From contig CAKTXH010000101.1 of NCBI GenBank assembly GCA_934630975.1, forward strand, positions 1 through 8,546: a stretch of DNA of 8,546 nucleotides. The letters run 5' to 3'. Positions 1 to 6,259 of this stretch are shown here, piece by piece. Every line of letters begins with the position of its first letter. Within the stretch, counting starts at the first letter, position 1. The notes beneath the pieces are model-generated. The model saw only the letters and a list, made by a program, of their open reading frames with translations, had not been told where the DNA came from and made no database searches. This DNA is from an uncultured Clostridia bacterium. Its GTDB lineage: Bacteria > Bacillota > Clostridia > Christensenellales > Aristaeellaceae. The position numbers and the translations under genes were made by a program.

Positions 1-221
1 GTGCCGGAAACGCCAGTGTTTTCCTTGTCGATGATGATGACGCGGGGATCAAGCCGCGCGTACATCCGGCAGATTTCCAAACTCGCGTCTCTTGAACCGT
101 CGTTGACGAGCAGCACTTCCAGATTCTGGTAACGCTGGCGCTTGATGCTTTCCAGACACGGAACCATATCCATCGCGGAATTGTAGATGGGCACGATGAT
201 GGAGACGAGCGGGCTTTCCAT
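1..221 (-). CDS. Family 2 glycosyltransferase, N-terminal fragment (runs off left edge)
   Basis: The first 73 residues of a GT-A fold, family 2 glycosyltransferase, which transfers a sugar from a nucleotide-sugar to an acceptor, often in cell-wall or surface polysaccharide assembly. Visible motifs are the first beta strand VSIIVPIYN (residues 6-14), which binds the nucleotide, then VLLVNDGSRD (36-45) with the family's DGS signature, and ENTGVSG at the edge, which matches the usual N-x-G-x-(S/A) segment. The catalytic DxD and everything after it lie outside the window, so donor, acceptor and any membrane anchor cannot be judged. The ATG at 219-221 is chosen because a GGAGG sits at 232-236 (complement), ten bases upstream, and the first beta strand begins within six residues of it. 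It is divergent from the aminotransferase pair. The family call is secure; the substrate is unknown. Confidence 0.9.
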   Translation of the reverse strand, partial: MESPLVSIIVPIYNSAMDMVPCLESIKRQRYQNLEVLLVNDGSRDASLEICRMYARLDPRVIIIDKENTGVSG

Positions 222-256
222 ACGCGCGAAACCTCCGATGCGTTGATTTTTTGGTT

Positions 257-285
257 ATTATACCATAGACGCGGGAAAAGAAAAA
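257..285 (-). promoter_or_regulatory. Putative extended -10 promoter for the glycosyltransferase
   Basis: On the minus strand a perfect TATAAT lies at 257-262 and is preceded by TGG, giving a TGn extended -10. The -35 position 17 bases upstream (280-285) reads TTTTTC, a poor match, as is common when an extended -10 is present. It lies 36 bases upstream of the glycosyltransferase ATG. The rest of the 222-480 gap holds only this promoter, an AT-rich purine stretch and the divergent aminotransferase promoter. I see no gene there. Confidence 0.5.
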
Positions 286-413
286 GAAGAAAAGCGCGCG
301 CCTAAAATTCTTTTTGCAGACCGTTTTGCACAAGAGAAACTTTCCTGATGCAGAAACAAAAGAAAATAAACCGAAACAGGTTTTAAAATGAAGGATGGAC
401 GGCGGAAAAACGT

Positions 414-442
414 TTGACAAATGCAGGATTTGAGCGTATCAT
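414..442 (+). promoter_or_regulatory. Sigma-A-type promoter for the aminotransferase pair
   Basis: A consensus -35 TTGACA (414-419), a 17-base spacer and a -10 TATCAT (437-442) lie 38 bases upstream of the first aminotransferase start. The transcript would begin near base 449, leaving a short leader that holds the AAGGAG ribosome binding site at 467-472. No promoter was seen between the two aminotransferase genes, so this one probably drives both. Confidence 0.7.
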
Positions 443-480
443 AAAAGCCATCAAACACGGGAATCAAAGGAGATTGCAGC

Positions 481-1335
481 GTGGAAAATATCGCGTATTA
501 CAACGGAAAAATTTCCTCGATCGAGGATATGATGATCCCCATGAACGAGCGCAGCAGCTACTTCGGCGACGGCGTGTACGACGCCATGTTCACCGTCGAT
601 CATGTGCCGCTCCAGCTGGATGATCATCTGCGCCGCTTCTACCGCAGCGCGAAGAAGATTGACATTGAAATTCCCATGCCGTTTGAAGAGCTTCGGGCAA
701 TGGTGCTCGATTTCTGCAAAAAGATCGACAGCCCGGACGCGATGGCCTACGTGCAGGCGACGCGCGGCGTGGGCATGCGCGGCCACGCGTACCGCTTTGC
801 GGGCGGCACGCCGAGCCTGTGGGTGTGGGTCAAGCCGGATATGCTCGACCCGATGGACAGAAGCTACAAGGCCATCACGATGGAAGATACGCGCTATTTC
901 CATTGCGATATCAAGACGATCAACCTGCTGCCCGCCGTCATTTACACCCAGCGGGCGGAAGAGGCGGGCTGCGACGAGACGATCCTCCACCGCGGCGACC
1001 GCGTAACCGAATGTGCGCACTCCAACGTGCACATACTGAAGGACGGCGCGCTGAAAACCGCGCCCTGCGACAATCTGATTCTGCCGGGCATCACCCGCGC
1101 GCACCGCATCGCCCAGTGTAAGGAAATGGGCGTCCCGGTGATCGAGGAGCCGTTTACCGTGCAGGAGATGATGGAGGCAGACGAAATCTTCTTCACCAGC
1201 GCGAGCGCGCTTTGCTGCCGGATTGAGGAAATCGACGGCCAAAAGGTCGGCGGGCGCGCGCCCGAGCTGATCGCGAAGATTCAGAAAGCGGCCTGGGACG
1301 AGGCGCTGGAGGAAGTTCGGCAGATAAACGGATAA
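481..1335 (+). CDS. Class IV PLP aminotransferase, D-amino acid aminotransferase type (copy 1)
   Basis: A 284-residue fold-type IV aminotransferase, the usual length for D-amino acid and branched-chain aminotransferases. These cytosolic enzymes move an amino group between an amino acid and a 2-oxo acid using pyridoxal phosphate. Lys145 in DIKTINLL is the Schiff-base lysine and Glu177 in VTEC should contact the PLP ring nitrogen. Tyr33 in FGDGVY and Arg100/His102 in GMRGH match the carboxylate-trapping Tyr31/Arg98/His100 of Bacillus D-amino acid aminotransferase, which favours D-amino acids (for example D-Ala/D-Glu exchange) over branched-chain L-amino acids. The GTG start lies eight bases after AAGGAG (467-472), and the paralogue begins at the same residue. 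It is 21 bases upstream of a related copy and probably co-transcribed with it. The family is certain; substrate specificity is inferred from motifs. Confidence 0.9.
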   Translation: MENIAYYNGKISSIEDMMIPMNERSSYFGDGVYDAMFTVDHVPLQLDDHLRRFYRSAKKIDIEIPMPFEELRAMVLDFCKKIDSPDAMAYVQATRGVGMRGHAYRFAGGTPSLWVWVKPDMLDPMDRSYKAITMEDTRYFHCDIKTINLLPAVIYTQRAEEAGCDETILHRGDRVTECAHSNVHILKDGALKTAPCDNLILPGITRAHRIAQCKEMGVPVIEEPFTVQEMMEADEIFFTSASALCCRIEEIDGQKVGGRAPELIAKIQKAAWDEALEEVRQING

Positions 1336-1356
1336 CCCATAGAAAGGCGGATGAGC

Positions 1357-2202
1357 ATGAAGAACATCGCATATTACAACGGAAAAACCGCGCCCATCGA
1401 AGAGATGATGGTGCCCATGAACGACCGCGCCTGTTATTTCGGCGACGGCATTTACGACGCGACCTGCGTGGTGAACCATGTGCCGATGGCCTTTGACGAC
1501 CATATCGACCGCATCTACCGCAGCGCGAAGATGATCGACATCGACATCCCGATGGAAAAGGCGGAGATGAAGGCGATGCTTCAGGGCCTCGTCGATCAGG
1601 TGGAGGGCGACGTGCTCTTCCTCTATTGGCAGGTGACGCGCGGCGTGGGCATGCGCAACCATCCGTATGCGGGCGCGGGCGACAAGCCGAGCATCTGGGC
1701 GTTTGTGCGCCCGAGCAAGATGCGCGATCCGTTCGGCGTGTACAAGTGCATTACGGTGGAGGATAAGCGCTTCTTCTACTGCAACATCAAGACGATCAAC
1801 CTGCTGCCCGCCGTCATGGCCAACGAAAAGGCGATGAAAGCGGGCTGCGACGAGGCGATTTTCCACCGCGGCGAGCGCGTGACGGAGTGCTCTCACTCCA
1901 ACGTGCACATCATCAAGGATGGCACACTCTACACCGCGCCCTGCGACGAACTGATTCTGCCGGGCATCACCCGCGCGCACATCCTGAACATCTGCAAGCA
2001 GAAGGGCATCCCGGTTGTGGAAGAGCCGTTCACGCTTCAGGAGATGATGGATGCGGATGAAATCTTCTTCTCCAGTTCCAGCGCGCTGACCTGCCGCATC
2101 GGCGAAATCGACGGCAGAAAGGTCGGCTGTAAGGATGAAAAGACGTTTGCGATGATTCGCGACGGCTATCAGGAAGAGATCAGGAAGGAAGCGGGGATTT
2201 GA
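1357..2202 (+). CDS. Class IV PLP aminotransferase, D-amino acid aminotransferase type (copy 2)
   Basis: A 281-residue paralogue of the preceding gene, roughly 60% identical by eye and almost gap-free over most of its length. All catalytic positions are kept at the same numbers: Tyr33 (FGDGIY), Arg100 and His102 (GMRNH), PLP lysine Lys145 (NIKTINLL) and Glu177 (VTEC). Both copies are therefore likely active D-amino acid-type transaminases rather than one active enzyme and one relic. Two in-frame ATGs exist, at 1351 and 1357. I chose 1357 because AGAAAGG (1341-1347) then lies nine bases away and the protein starts as MKNIAYYNGK, aligned with the first copy's MENIAYYNGK. The 1351 start would add MS. 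The copies differ mainly in the 66-90 and 105-130 segments and at the C-terminus. A bidirectional terminator follows. Confidence 0.9.
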   Translation: MKNIAYYNGKTAPIEEMMVPMNDRACYFGDGIYDATCVVNHVPMAFDDHIDRIYRSAKMIDIDIPMEKAEMKAMLQGLVDQVEGDVLFLYWQVTRGVGMRNHPYAGAGDKPSIWAFVRPSKMRDPFGVYKCITVEDKRFFYCNIKTINLLPAVMANEKAMKAGCDEAIFHRGERVTECSHSNVHIIKDGTLYTAPCDELILPGITRAHILNICKQKGIPVVEEPFTLQEMMDADEIFFSSSSALTCRIGEIDGRKVGCKDEKTFAMIRDGYQEEIRKEAGI

Positions 2203-2206
2203 CGCC

Positions 2207-2250
2207 GGGGCGCTGCCCCAGGCCCTCGGCAGGGAAATGATTTCCCTTGC
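2207..2250 (+). repeat. GC-rich double-hairpin element just after the aminotransferase stop
   Basis: Four bases after the stop codon, GGGGC-GCT-GCCCC (2207-2219) forms a tight hairpin. A second follows at 2231-2247, AGGGAAA-TGA-TTTCCCT. The first resembles GGGGC-TTT-GCCCC after the AraC stop at 4808-4820. The repeated position (directly behind a stop codon) and shape suggest a dispersed 3'-end element, but two loosely similar copies do not prove a family. Confidence 0.4.
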
Positions 2251-2261
2251 ACCCTTACGAT

Positions 2262-2301
2262 AAAAGCCCATTGTTCGGAAATATCCGCGCAATGGGCTTT
2301 T
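2262..2301. terminator. Bidirectional rho-independent terminator
   Basis: A perfect 12-bp inverted repeat pairs 2262-2273 with 2290-2301 around a 16-base loop, which itself contains a small CGGA/TCCG pair. The left arm starts with AAAA and the right arm ends with TTTT, so each strand has a short U-tract. It lies between the convergent second aminotransferase (plus, stop 2202) and the HAD gene (minus, stop 2340) and can serve both. Confidence 0.8.
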
Positions 2302-2339
2302 CAGTTATGGGAAAATCAAGAACCTCGGATTTCTGTTCC

Positions 2340-2990
2340 TCAATGCGTCTCCAGCCACGCGGGCACGTCGAGCAGGGAGGGCAGCACTGCGGCGGCGGCG
2401 GAGAGAAACGCGCCGTCCGGGCGCTTCATATCCGGGATGCAGATCACGTCGATTCCGGCGGCATAGGCGGCGCGAATCCCGGCTTCGCTGTCCTCCAAAA
2501 TCAGGCAATCTGCACCGGCTTCGCCGGATTTCGCCTGCGCCTTGATGAAGATATCGGGTGCGGGCTTGCCGTGCGCAATCTCTGGGCCGAAAACCATCGC
2601 GTCAAAATAGGTCTCAATGTGATTTTGCGACAGCGCGAACAGCGCGCGTTCCTGTGTGCTGGAGGAAGCGAGAAGGATTTTAATCTGGCGGTGCTTTAGA
2701 TAGTTCAGCAGCTCCAGCGCGCCCGGTTTGAGAGGAATGCCTCTGGCAAAATAATCCTTTTCGAGCGCACTGACGTAGGAGAGTCCCTGCTCCAGCGTGA
2801 TGGGCAGATGGTAGGTGAAAATCAGGTTTTGCATGTTCGTTACTTCGTTTTTGCCGCTGTATTGGCGGGCATACCGTTCCAGCGAAAAGCGGAATTGGTA
2901 TTTTCGAAGCAGATCGGCATACAGATTGTAGCTGATGATTTCGCTGTCGATCAGCAGCCCGTCAAGATCAAAGATAATGGCCTTTTTCAT
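2340..2990 (-). CDS. HAD-superfamily hydrolase, beta-phosphoglucomutase-like (subfamily IA)
   Basis: A 216-residue cytosolic HAD enzyme whose relatives are small-molecule phosphatases or sugar-phosphate mutases. All four motifs are visible. Motif I is IIFDLDGLL, with nucleophile Asp8 and acid/base Asp10. Motif II is the serine run at 109-111. Motif III is Lys142 in HGKPAPD. Motif IV is LEDSEAG with Glu166 and Asp167 for Mg2+. The insert between motif I and about residue 85 is the helical cap of the PGMB type. The ATG at 2988-2990 is preceded by GGGGAGG (complement of 2998-3004), seven bases away. Its start overlaps the stop of the upstream MATE remnant in an ATGA, implying former translational coupling. 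With that transporter broken, it relies on its own ribosome binding site. The reading frame looks intact; the substrate is unknown. Confidence 0.88.
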   Translation of the reverse strand: MKKAIIFDLDGLLIDSEIISYNLYADLLRKYQFRFSLERYARQYSGKNEVTNMQNLIFTYHLPITLEQGLSYVSALEKDYFARGIPLKPGALELLNYLKHRQIKILLASSSTQERALFALSQNHIETYFDAMVFGPEIAHGKPAPDIFIKAQAKSGEAGADCLILEDSEAGIRAAYAAGIDVICIPDMKRPDGAFLSAAAAVLPSLLDVPAWLETH

Positions 2991-3813
2991 GTCCGTTCCT
3001 CCCCAACATCCTGAAGGTCGTTTTTGAACGCATACGCCGCTGCTAGGATAAAGATCATGCAGAGCATCCATGCGACGGGTTCGCACGCGCAGACCGCCGG
3101 ATAGCCCAGCATCGGCACGAGCTTGAAGCCGAAAACCGCTTTGCAGACCAGCTCCATCGTGCTGCAAATCAGCGGCGCAATCGTGTGCTTCATGCCTTGC
3201 AGCGCGTTGCGCACGATGACGACAACCGCCATGGGCGGTATCATCGGAATGCCCACATGCAGATAGAGCAGCGCGTTATCCAGCACCTCCGGGTTCGTGC
3301 TGCCGGTGATGAACCGGATGGCCGCAGGCGCGGCGGTGAAGGTGAACGCCAGCGCGAACAGCCACCAGACGCCGTAGATCGCCAGCGCGACGCCTTGCCC
3401 CTGCACGATGCGGCGGCGGCGGTTCGCGCCGAAGTTTTGGCTGGAATACGTCGCGACGCTCGCGCCCAGCGCTATCCCCGGCATATGGAACAGTTCGGTC
3501 AGGCGGCGGAGAGCGTCGCCATCCAGCAGACGGATTGCTCCATCCGCCTTCGGTCGTTTGCGCCGAAATGGCGGCTGACGGAAAGCGCAAAGCCACTGTT
3601 TAACCCAAACGCCAGCGTGGTAATCAGGCTGTACAGCGCGGCGGTTGCGCCGATTTGTGACAGCGCCGCGTCGCCGAGCAGATGACCTGCGATGGCGGTA
3701 TCTGAAAGGTTGTAGATTTGCTGAAGCAGATTACCGATAAAGAGCGGCAGAGAAAAGCGGAGCAGAAGCCGGACGGGGCTGCCGGTCGTCATATCCAGCG
3801 TATGTGTGTGCAC
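2987..3813 (-). pseudogene. MATE-family multidrug efflux transporter, internally deleted and frameshifted
   Basis: MATE proteins are about 450-residue inner-membrane antiporters with 12 membrane segments that export drugs or metabolites using Na+ or H+. Two pieces in different frames remain. The N-terminal piece (3813 to the stop at 3499, 104 residues) has a GTG start seven bases after GGAGG (complement of 3821-3825) and carries TM1, TM2 and the FGANDRRR loop. The C-terminal piece (open to 2987, about 170 residues) resumes near LTELFHMPGIALGASVA, equivalent to TM8, then SSQNFGANRRRR and TM9-TM12. The two add to about 275 residues, so roughly 170 (TM3-TM7) are missing. The junction lies near 3499-3520. 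No frame joins the pieces, so a working transporter cannot be made. An assembly error across the MATE internal repeat is the main alternative. The downstream HAD gene overlaps its final codon. Confidence 0.8.
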
Positions 3814-3844
3814 GAGGAAGCCTCCTATCATTGCTTTTGATGAT

Positions 3845-3850
3845 ATTATA
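3845..3850 (-). promoter_or_regulatory. Putative -10 box for the MATE/HAD unit
   Basis: A perfect TATAAT is read on the minus strand 31 bases upstream of the MATE GTG start. No good -35 lies at 16-18 bases; the nearest match, TTGCAA, is 21 bases away. Weak -35 recognition would fit activation by the divergent AraC-type regulator, but that is inference. Confidence 0.4.
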
Positions 3851-3864
3851 GCGAATGAAAAGAC

Positions 3865-3893
3865 TTGATTCTTGCAAAAAAACGGTATATACT
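3865..3893 (+). promoter_or_regulatory. Promoter for the AraC-family gene
   Basis: TTGATT (3865-3870), a 17-base spacer and TATACT (3888-3893) fit a sigma-A promoter starting near base 3900, 28 bases before the AraC start codon. It lies back to back with the minus-strand TATAAT of the MATE/HAD unit, so one bound regulator could affect both directions. I saw no clear palindromic operator in 3814-3921. Confidence 0.6.
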
Positions 3894-3921
3894 GGCACAA
3901 AAGCGACAAGAAGGAGAAAGC

Positions 3922-4806
3922 ATGATTCAAAACCGGAGAAGCCTGTACACCGATGTGAACGGCATGGAACTGCGCGACGATGTGATGCCACCCTTTGATT
4001 TGGTTGCGAACAATGGCGACGTGCATGATTTCATTGCGGGCGGCGTTCCGCCGCACTGGCACAGCCAGTTGGAAATTTTTTTGCTGCTGGAGGGCAGTGT
4101 GCGCGTCGGCGTCGGCGAGGTTATGCGTGATATCAAGCCGGGTTTTGGCTGCTTCATTAACACGGGTGTGATTCATTCCGTGACGGCGCTGGTCGATACG
4201 CCCTGCCGCTATCGCTCATTCGTCTTTGACGCAGGGATTTTGGCCGGTCTGCCGGGCAGCGTGTTTGATGTAAAATACATTCGTCCGCTGATGGAGCGAG
4301 GCTCACCGTACTGCTTTCTGGATTATGATGGGGAGGATGCGGCCTGTCTGGCGGCGTTTGGCCGCGCGTTTGACGCGTGCGTGCAGGAAGGGCAGGGGTT
4401 TGAGTTCCGCGCGCGGGAGGCGCTGACGGAACTGATTTTGGCCGTCATTCAAAAAAGCCGCGTTTCGCCGACCCGCGCGGCGGCGGATATCGGCGAAGAG
4501 CGGCTCAAGCAGATGCTGACGTTTATGGATGCGCACCTTGGCGCGGCGGTGACGCTGGCGGATCTTGCGGCGAGCGCGAACGTCTGCCCGCGGGAAGCCC
4601 AGCGGATTTTCGGGCGATACCTGCGCGAGCGGCCGATGGCCTACATGCAGCGGCTCCGCATTTACCGCGCGGCGCAGATGCTGGCGGATACCGGCAAGCC
4701 GGTGACGGAAATCGCGCTGGACTGCGGGTTTTCCAGCCCCGGCTACTTCGCGCGGCAGTTCCGGCAAGTCATGGGGAAAACTCCAACTGGTTATAGAGGA
4801 AAGTGA
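3922..4806 (+). CDS. AraC-family transcriptional regulator with N-terminal cupin domain
   Basis: A 294-residue cytosolic DNA-binding regulator of typical AraC length. Residues about 25-105 form a cupin-like sensor domain; HWHSQLEIF (45-53) is the usual first cupin strand with its histidines, and FINTGVIHSV is the second. A helical linker follows. The last 100 residues (about 195-294) carry two helix-turn-helix motifs: VTLADLAASANVCPREAQRIF, then VTEIALDCGFSSPGYFARQF, ending in the conserved GKTPTGYR. The ATG at 3922 lies five bases after AAGGAG (3911-3916). It is divergent from the MATE/HAD unit across a 108-base gap, the classic arrangement for a regulator controlling its neighbour. The ligand is unknown; cupin-type AraC proteins often sense sugars, but nothing here proves that. 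Confidence 0.9.
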   Translation: MIQNRRSLYTDVNGMELRDDVMPPFDLVANNGDVHDFIAGGVPPHWHSQLEIFLLLEGSVRVGVGEVMRDIKPGFGCFINTGVIHSVTALVDTPCRYRSFVFDAGILAGLPGSVFDVKYIRPLMERGSPYCFLDYDGEDAACLAAFGRAFDACVQEGQGFEFRAREALTELILAVIQKSRVSPTRAAADIGEERLKQMLTFMDAHLGAAVTLADLAASANVCPREAQRIFGRYLRERPMAYMQRLRIYRAAQMLADTGKPVTEIALDCGFSSPGYFARQFRQVMGKTPTGYRGK

Positions 4807-4908
4807 TGGGGCTTTGCCCCATCGCCCCACCAAAGGGCTTTCCGAACGTTTACGGCGGCTTTTGCCGCATCGCCCTTTGGAAACCTTCGGGCCCCAATCG
4901 TTTTTTTT
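4805..4908 (+). terminator. Structured GC-rich terminator element after the AraC gene
   Basis: Three inverted repeats are nested in about 100 bases. GATGGGGC-TTT-GCCCCATC (4805-4823) overlaps the AraC stop. CCAAAGGGC (4830-4838) pairs with GCCCTTTGG (4872-4880). Inside that, GCGGC-TTTT-GCCGC (4855-4868) forms a further hairpin. GGGCCCC and a run of eight T (4901-4908) follow, giving a plus-strand terminator, though about 20 bases separate the large stem from the T-run. The GCCCC at 4891-4895 could instead pair with the first GGGGC, giving a cruciform. The T-run touches the stop codon of the convergent minus-strand gene. Confidence 0.55.
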
Positions 4909-5308
4909 ACCCCGCGATCTGCTTTTGCAGGGCGAGGTAGAGCAGGCCGTCGCCGCTGGCAATCTGCGAAGAGGTCAGCGAATAGATGCCTTCGCAGCAC
5001 AGGCGGAGCACGGCGACGCGGATAAGCGAGGAGAGAAGCTGATCCAGCCGGAGATAGCTGCTGTCGCTGCTTTTGCGCAGCAGGAGCGACGGGCCGTAGA
5101 TGGCGAAAATCTCGTAACGGTAGCGGCTTTCCAGCAGATCGGCAAAGCGGTCGGCCAGCTGGGGCGTGCGGAAGGAGTAATACTCCATCAGGCGGTTGAT
5201 TTCGTCGATATCCGCAAAGACCTGGCGCACGCACACGTCCGTGCTGCGCGGGGAAAGAAGTGCGAGGATGCGCTCGCGATCGGTATGTGTTTCTGTTCTG
5301 GCGATCAA
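4907..5308 (-). CDS. Uncharacterised 133-residue protein
   Basis: I do not recognise this protein. It starts at TTG (complement of 5306-5308), with an AGGGAGG ribosome binding site eight bases upstream, and ends at 4907. The N-terminal half is charged and probably helical: TDRERILALLSPR, a D-x-DEINRL segment, then RFADLLESRYRYEIFAIYG around residues 53-71. The C-terminal half has a hydrophobic helix, LLSSLIRVAVLRLCCEGIYS (about 91-110), amphipathic rather than clearly transmembrane, followed by SSQIASGDGLLYLALQKQ. There is no signal peptide, metal site or DNA-binding motif that I can see, so it is probably a small cytosolic helical protein. It stands alone, convergent with the AraC gene and divergent from the Mrp operon. 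The good ribosome binding site and sensible composition argue that it is real. Confidence 0.65.
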   Translation of the reverse strand: MIARTETHTDRERILALLSPRSTDVCVRQVFADIDEINRLMEYYSFRTPQLADRFADLLESRYRYEIFAIYGPSLLLRKSSDSSYLRLDQLLSSLIRVAVLRLCCEGIYSLTSSQIASGDGLLYLALQKQIAG

Positions 5309-5489
5309 GGGGCAGCCCTCCCTTTCGTTTTTAAATTCTGAAAGAGCATATGCCGCGCAGGGGCGGGATAGAACCCCGGAATTGTATACAGTTTTGCTGG
5401 ATTTTTATATAAAACGCCGCGTAAAGAAATCTGTATGGTATAAGCCAGATTCTTACATATTAAAGCACGGAAAATCGTCCTCATGGCGG
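5309..5489. other. AT-rich intergenic stretch, no gene seen
   Basis: This is the left part of a 312-base gap between the divergent 133-residue gene and the Mrp operon. It holds the ribosome binding site of the minus-strand gene and an unusually AT-rich tract at about 5380-5465 with the palindrome TGTATACA (5383-5390). Several TATA-like hexamers occur on both strands, but none has a convincing -35 partner, so the minus-strand promoter is not assigned. No coding signal is seen. Confidence 0.5.
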
Positions 5490-5518
5490 TTGACAAGTTT
5501 CCCTGACCCGATTACAAT
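5490..5518 (+). promoter_or_regulatory. Consensus sigma-A promoter of the Mrp operon
   Basis: A perfect TTGACA (5490-5495), a 17-base spacer and TACAAT (5513-5518), one base from consensus, form the best promoter in the window. Transcription would begin near 5525, giving a leader of about 95 bases before the first Mrp gene. Such a promoter would be strong without an activator, so any control is likely in the leader or by a repressor. Confidence 0.75.
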
Positions 5519-5532
5519 AAACACATACACCG

Positions 5533-5590
5533 GCGGGCGTCTGCGCCCGCGTAAAAGCGGCCTGTTTCCTTCCCGGAGGCGGGCTGCTTT
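5533..5590 (+). promoter_or_regulatory. Two stem-loops in the Mrp operon leader
   Basis: GCGGGCG-TCTG-CGCCCGC (5533-5550) is a perfect 7-bp hairpin. A second pairs 5554-5564 with 5580-5590, eleven pairs including two G-U wobbles, around a 15-base loop; TTTGTT follows. The two fill most of the leader between the promoter and the ribosome binding site at 5610-5614. The weak T-run makes a full terminator unlikely, but mRNA stabilisation or attenuation is possible. I could not match it to a named riboswitch. Confidence 0.4.
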
Positions 5591-5620
5591 GTTGGGTATA
5601 TGGGTGAATGGAGGATTTAC

Positions 5621-6259
5621 ATGTTCATCGTCTATTTTGCGCTGTGGGTGATTCTCAACGGCAAGTGGACTACCGAAATCGGCGTGTTCGGCCTGGCTTT
5701 CGCCGCCGTGCTGTATCTGTTCAGCTGCCGATTCATGGGGTACAGCTTCAAAAAGGATCTCCATTATCTGCGCAGGCTTCCGGCGGCGCTCAGCTACGGC
5801 GCGACGCTGCTGGTTGAGATTTTCAAGGCCAACGTCACGGTCATCAAGATGATTTTGGACAAAAATTTTGAGCCGAAACCGCAGCTTGTGCATTTTGAGA
5901 GCGGCCTTGTGGAAATGCGCCACCGCGTCGCGCTGGCCGATTCCATCACGCTGACGCCGGGCACGATCACCTGCCAGCTGGAGGGCGACCACTATCTGGT
6001 GCACTGTCTCGATGAGGCGATGGTGGACGGGCTTGACAACGGCGTGTTTGTGCAGAAGCTTGCCCGGATGGAAGAAAAGCAGAAATTTATGGCCGATTCC
6101 GTGACCGGCGGGGTCGAGCTGGACGGGGAGAAGCCCGAGGCCGAGCAGCCGGTTTACGAAGCGCCCGCCGAGGAAAACCCGGCGGAAGAAGAAACGGCTG
6201 AGGAAAGCCCGAAGGAAGAGGCGGAGGAGGAGAATCATGAGCATGAAAACCTGCTATGA
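5621..6259 (+). CDS. mrpE: Na+/H+ antiporter subunit E (MrpE/MnhE) with acidic tail
   Basis: MrpE is a small membrane subunit of the multi-subunit Mrp cation/proton antiporter. The first 35 residues give two closely spaced membrane helices (FIVYFALWVILNG; GVFGLAFAAVLYLF), and about 55-80 is the conserved amphipathic stretch LVEIFKANVTVIKMIL. The family's cytosolic domain follows, with the diagnostic ADSITLTPGTIT (106-117) and HCLDE. Family members end near residue 160. Here about 50 residues are added (165-212), rich in Glu and Pro and low in hydrophobics, so the protein is 212 residues long. The ATG at 5621 is preferred over the in-frame ATG at 5600 because GGAGG (5610-5614) is six bases before it and the membrane helix starts at once. 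The end overlaps mrpF by 23 bases. First gene of the operon. Confidence 0.9.
   Translation: MFIVYFALWVILNGKWTTEIGVFGLAFAAVLYLFSCRFMGYSFKKDLHYLRRLPAALSYGATLLVEIFKANVTVIKMILDKNFEPKPQLVHFESGLVEMRHRVALADSITLTPGTITCQLEGDHYLVHCLDEAMVDGLDNGVFVQKLARMEEKQKFMADSVTGGVELDGEKPEAEQPVYEAPAEENPAEEETAEESPKEEAEEENHEHENLL

Noticed and set aside
451..2292. A minus-strand open frame of 613 codons covering both aminotransferase genes, with an internal repeat
   Set aside because: It is the antisense shadow of two GC-rich paralogues. The internal repeat simply mirrors the gene duplication, the product is an implausible His/Arg/Ala-rich chain, and the plus-strand frames have clear family motifs.
3276..3596. A third minus-strand frame across the MATE break that might bridge the two pieces
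   Set aside because: Its product is Pro/Arg-rich with no membrane helices, so it does not restore the transporter.
5305..5496. A 63-codon minus-strand frame in the gap upstream of the Mrp operon
   Set aside because: It overlaps the Mrp promoter and the ribosome binding site region of the 133-residue gene, has no good ribosome binding site, and its product resembles nothing I know. It could at most be a leader peptide.
5519..5620. A named riboswitch (sodium or c-di-AMP type) in the Mrp leader
   Set aside because: The stems are real by eye, but I cannot match any known conserved core, so only stem-loops are annotated.
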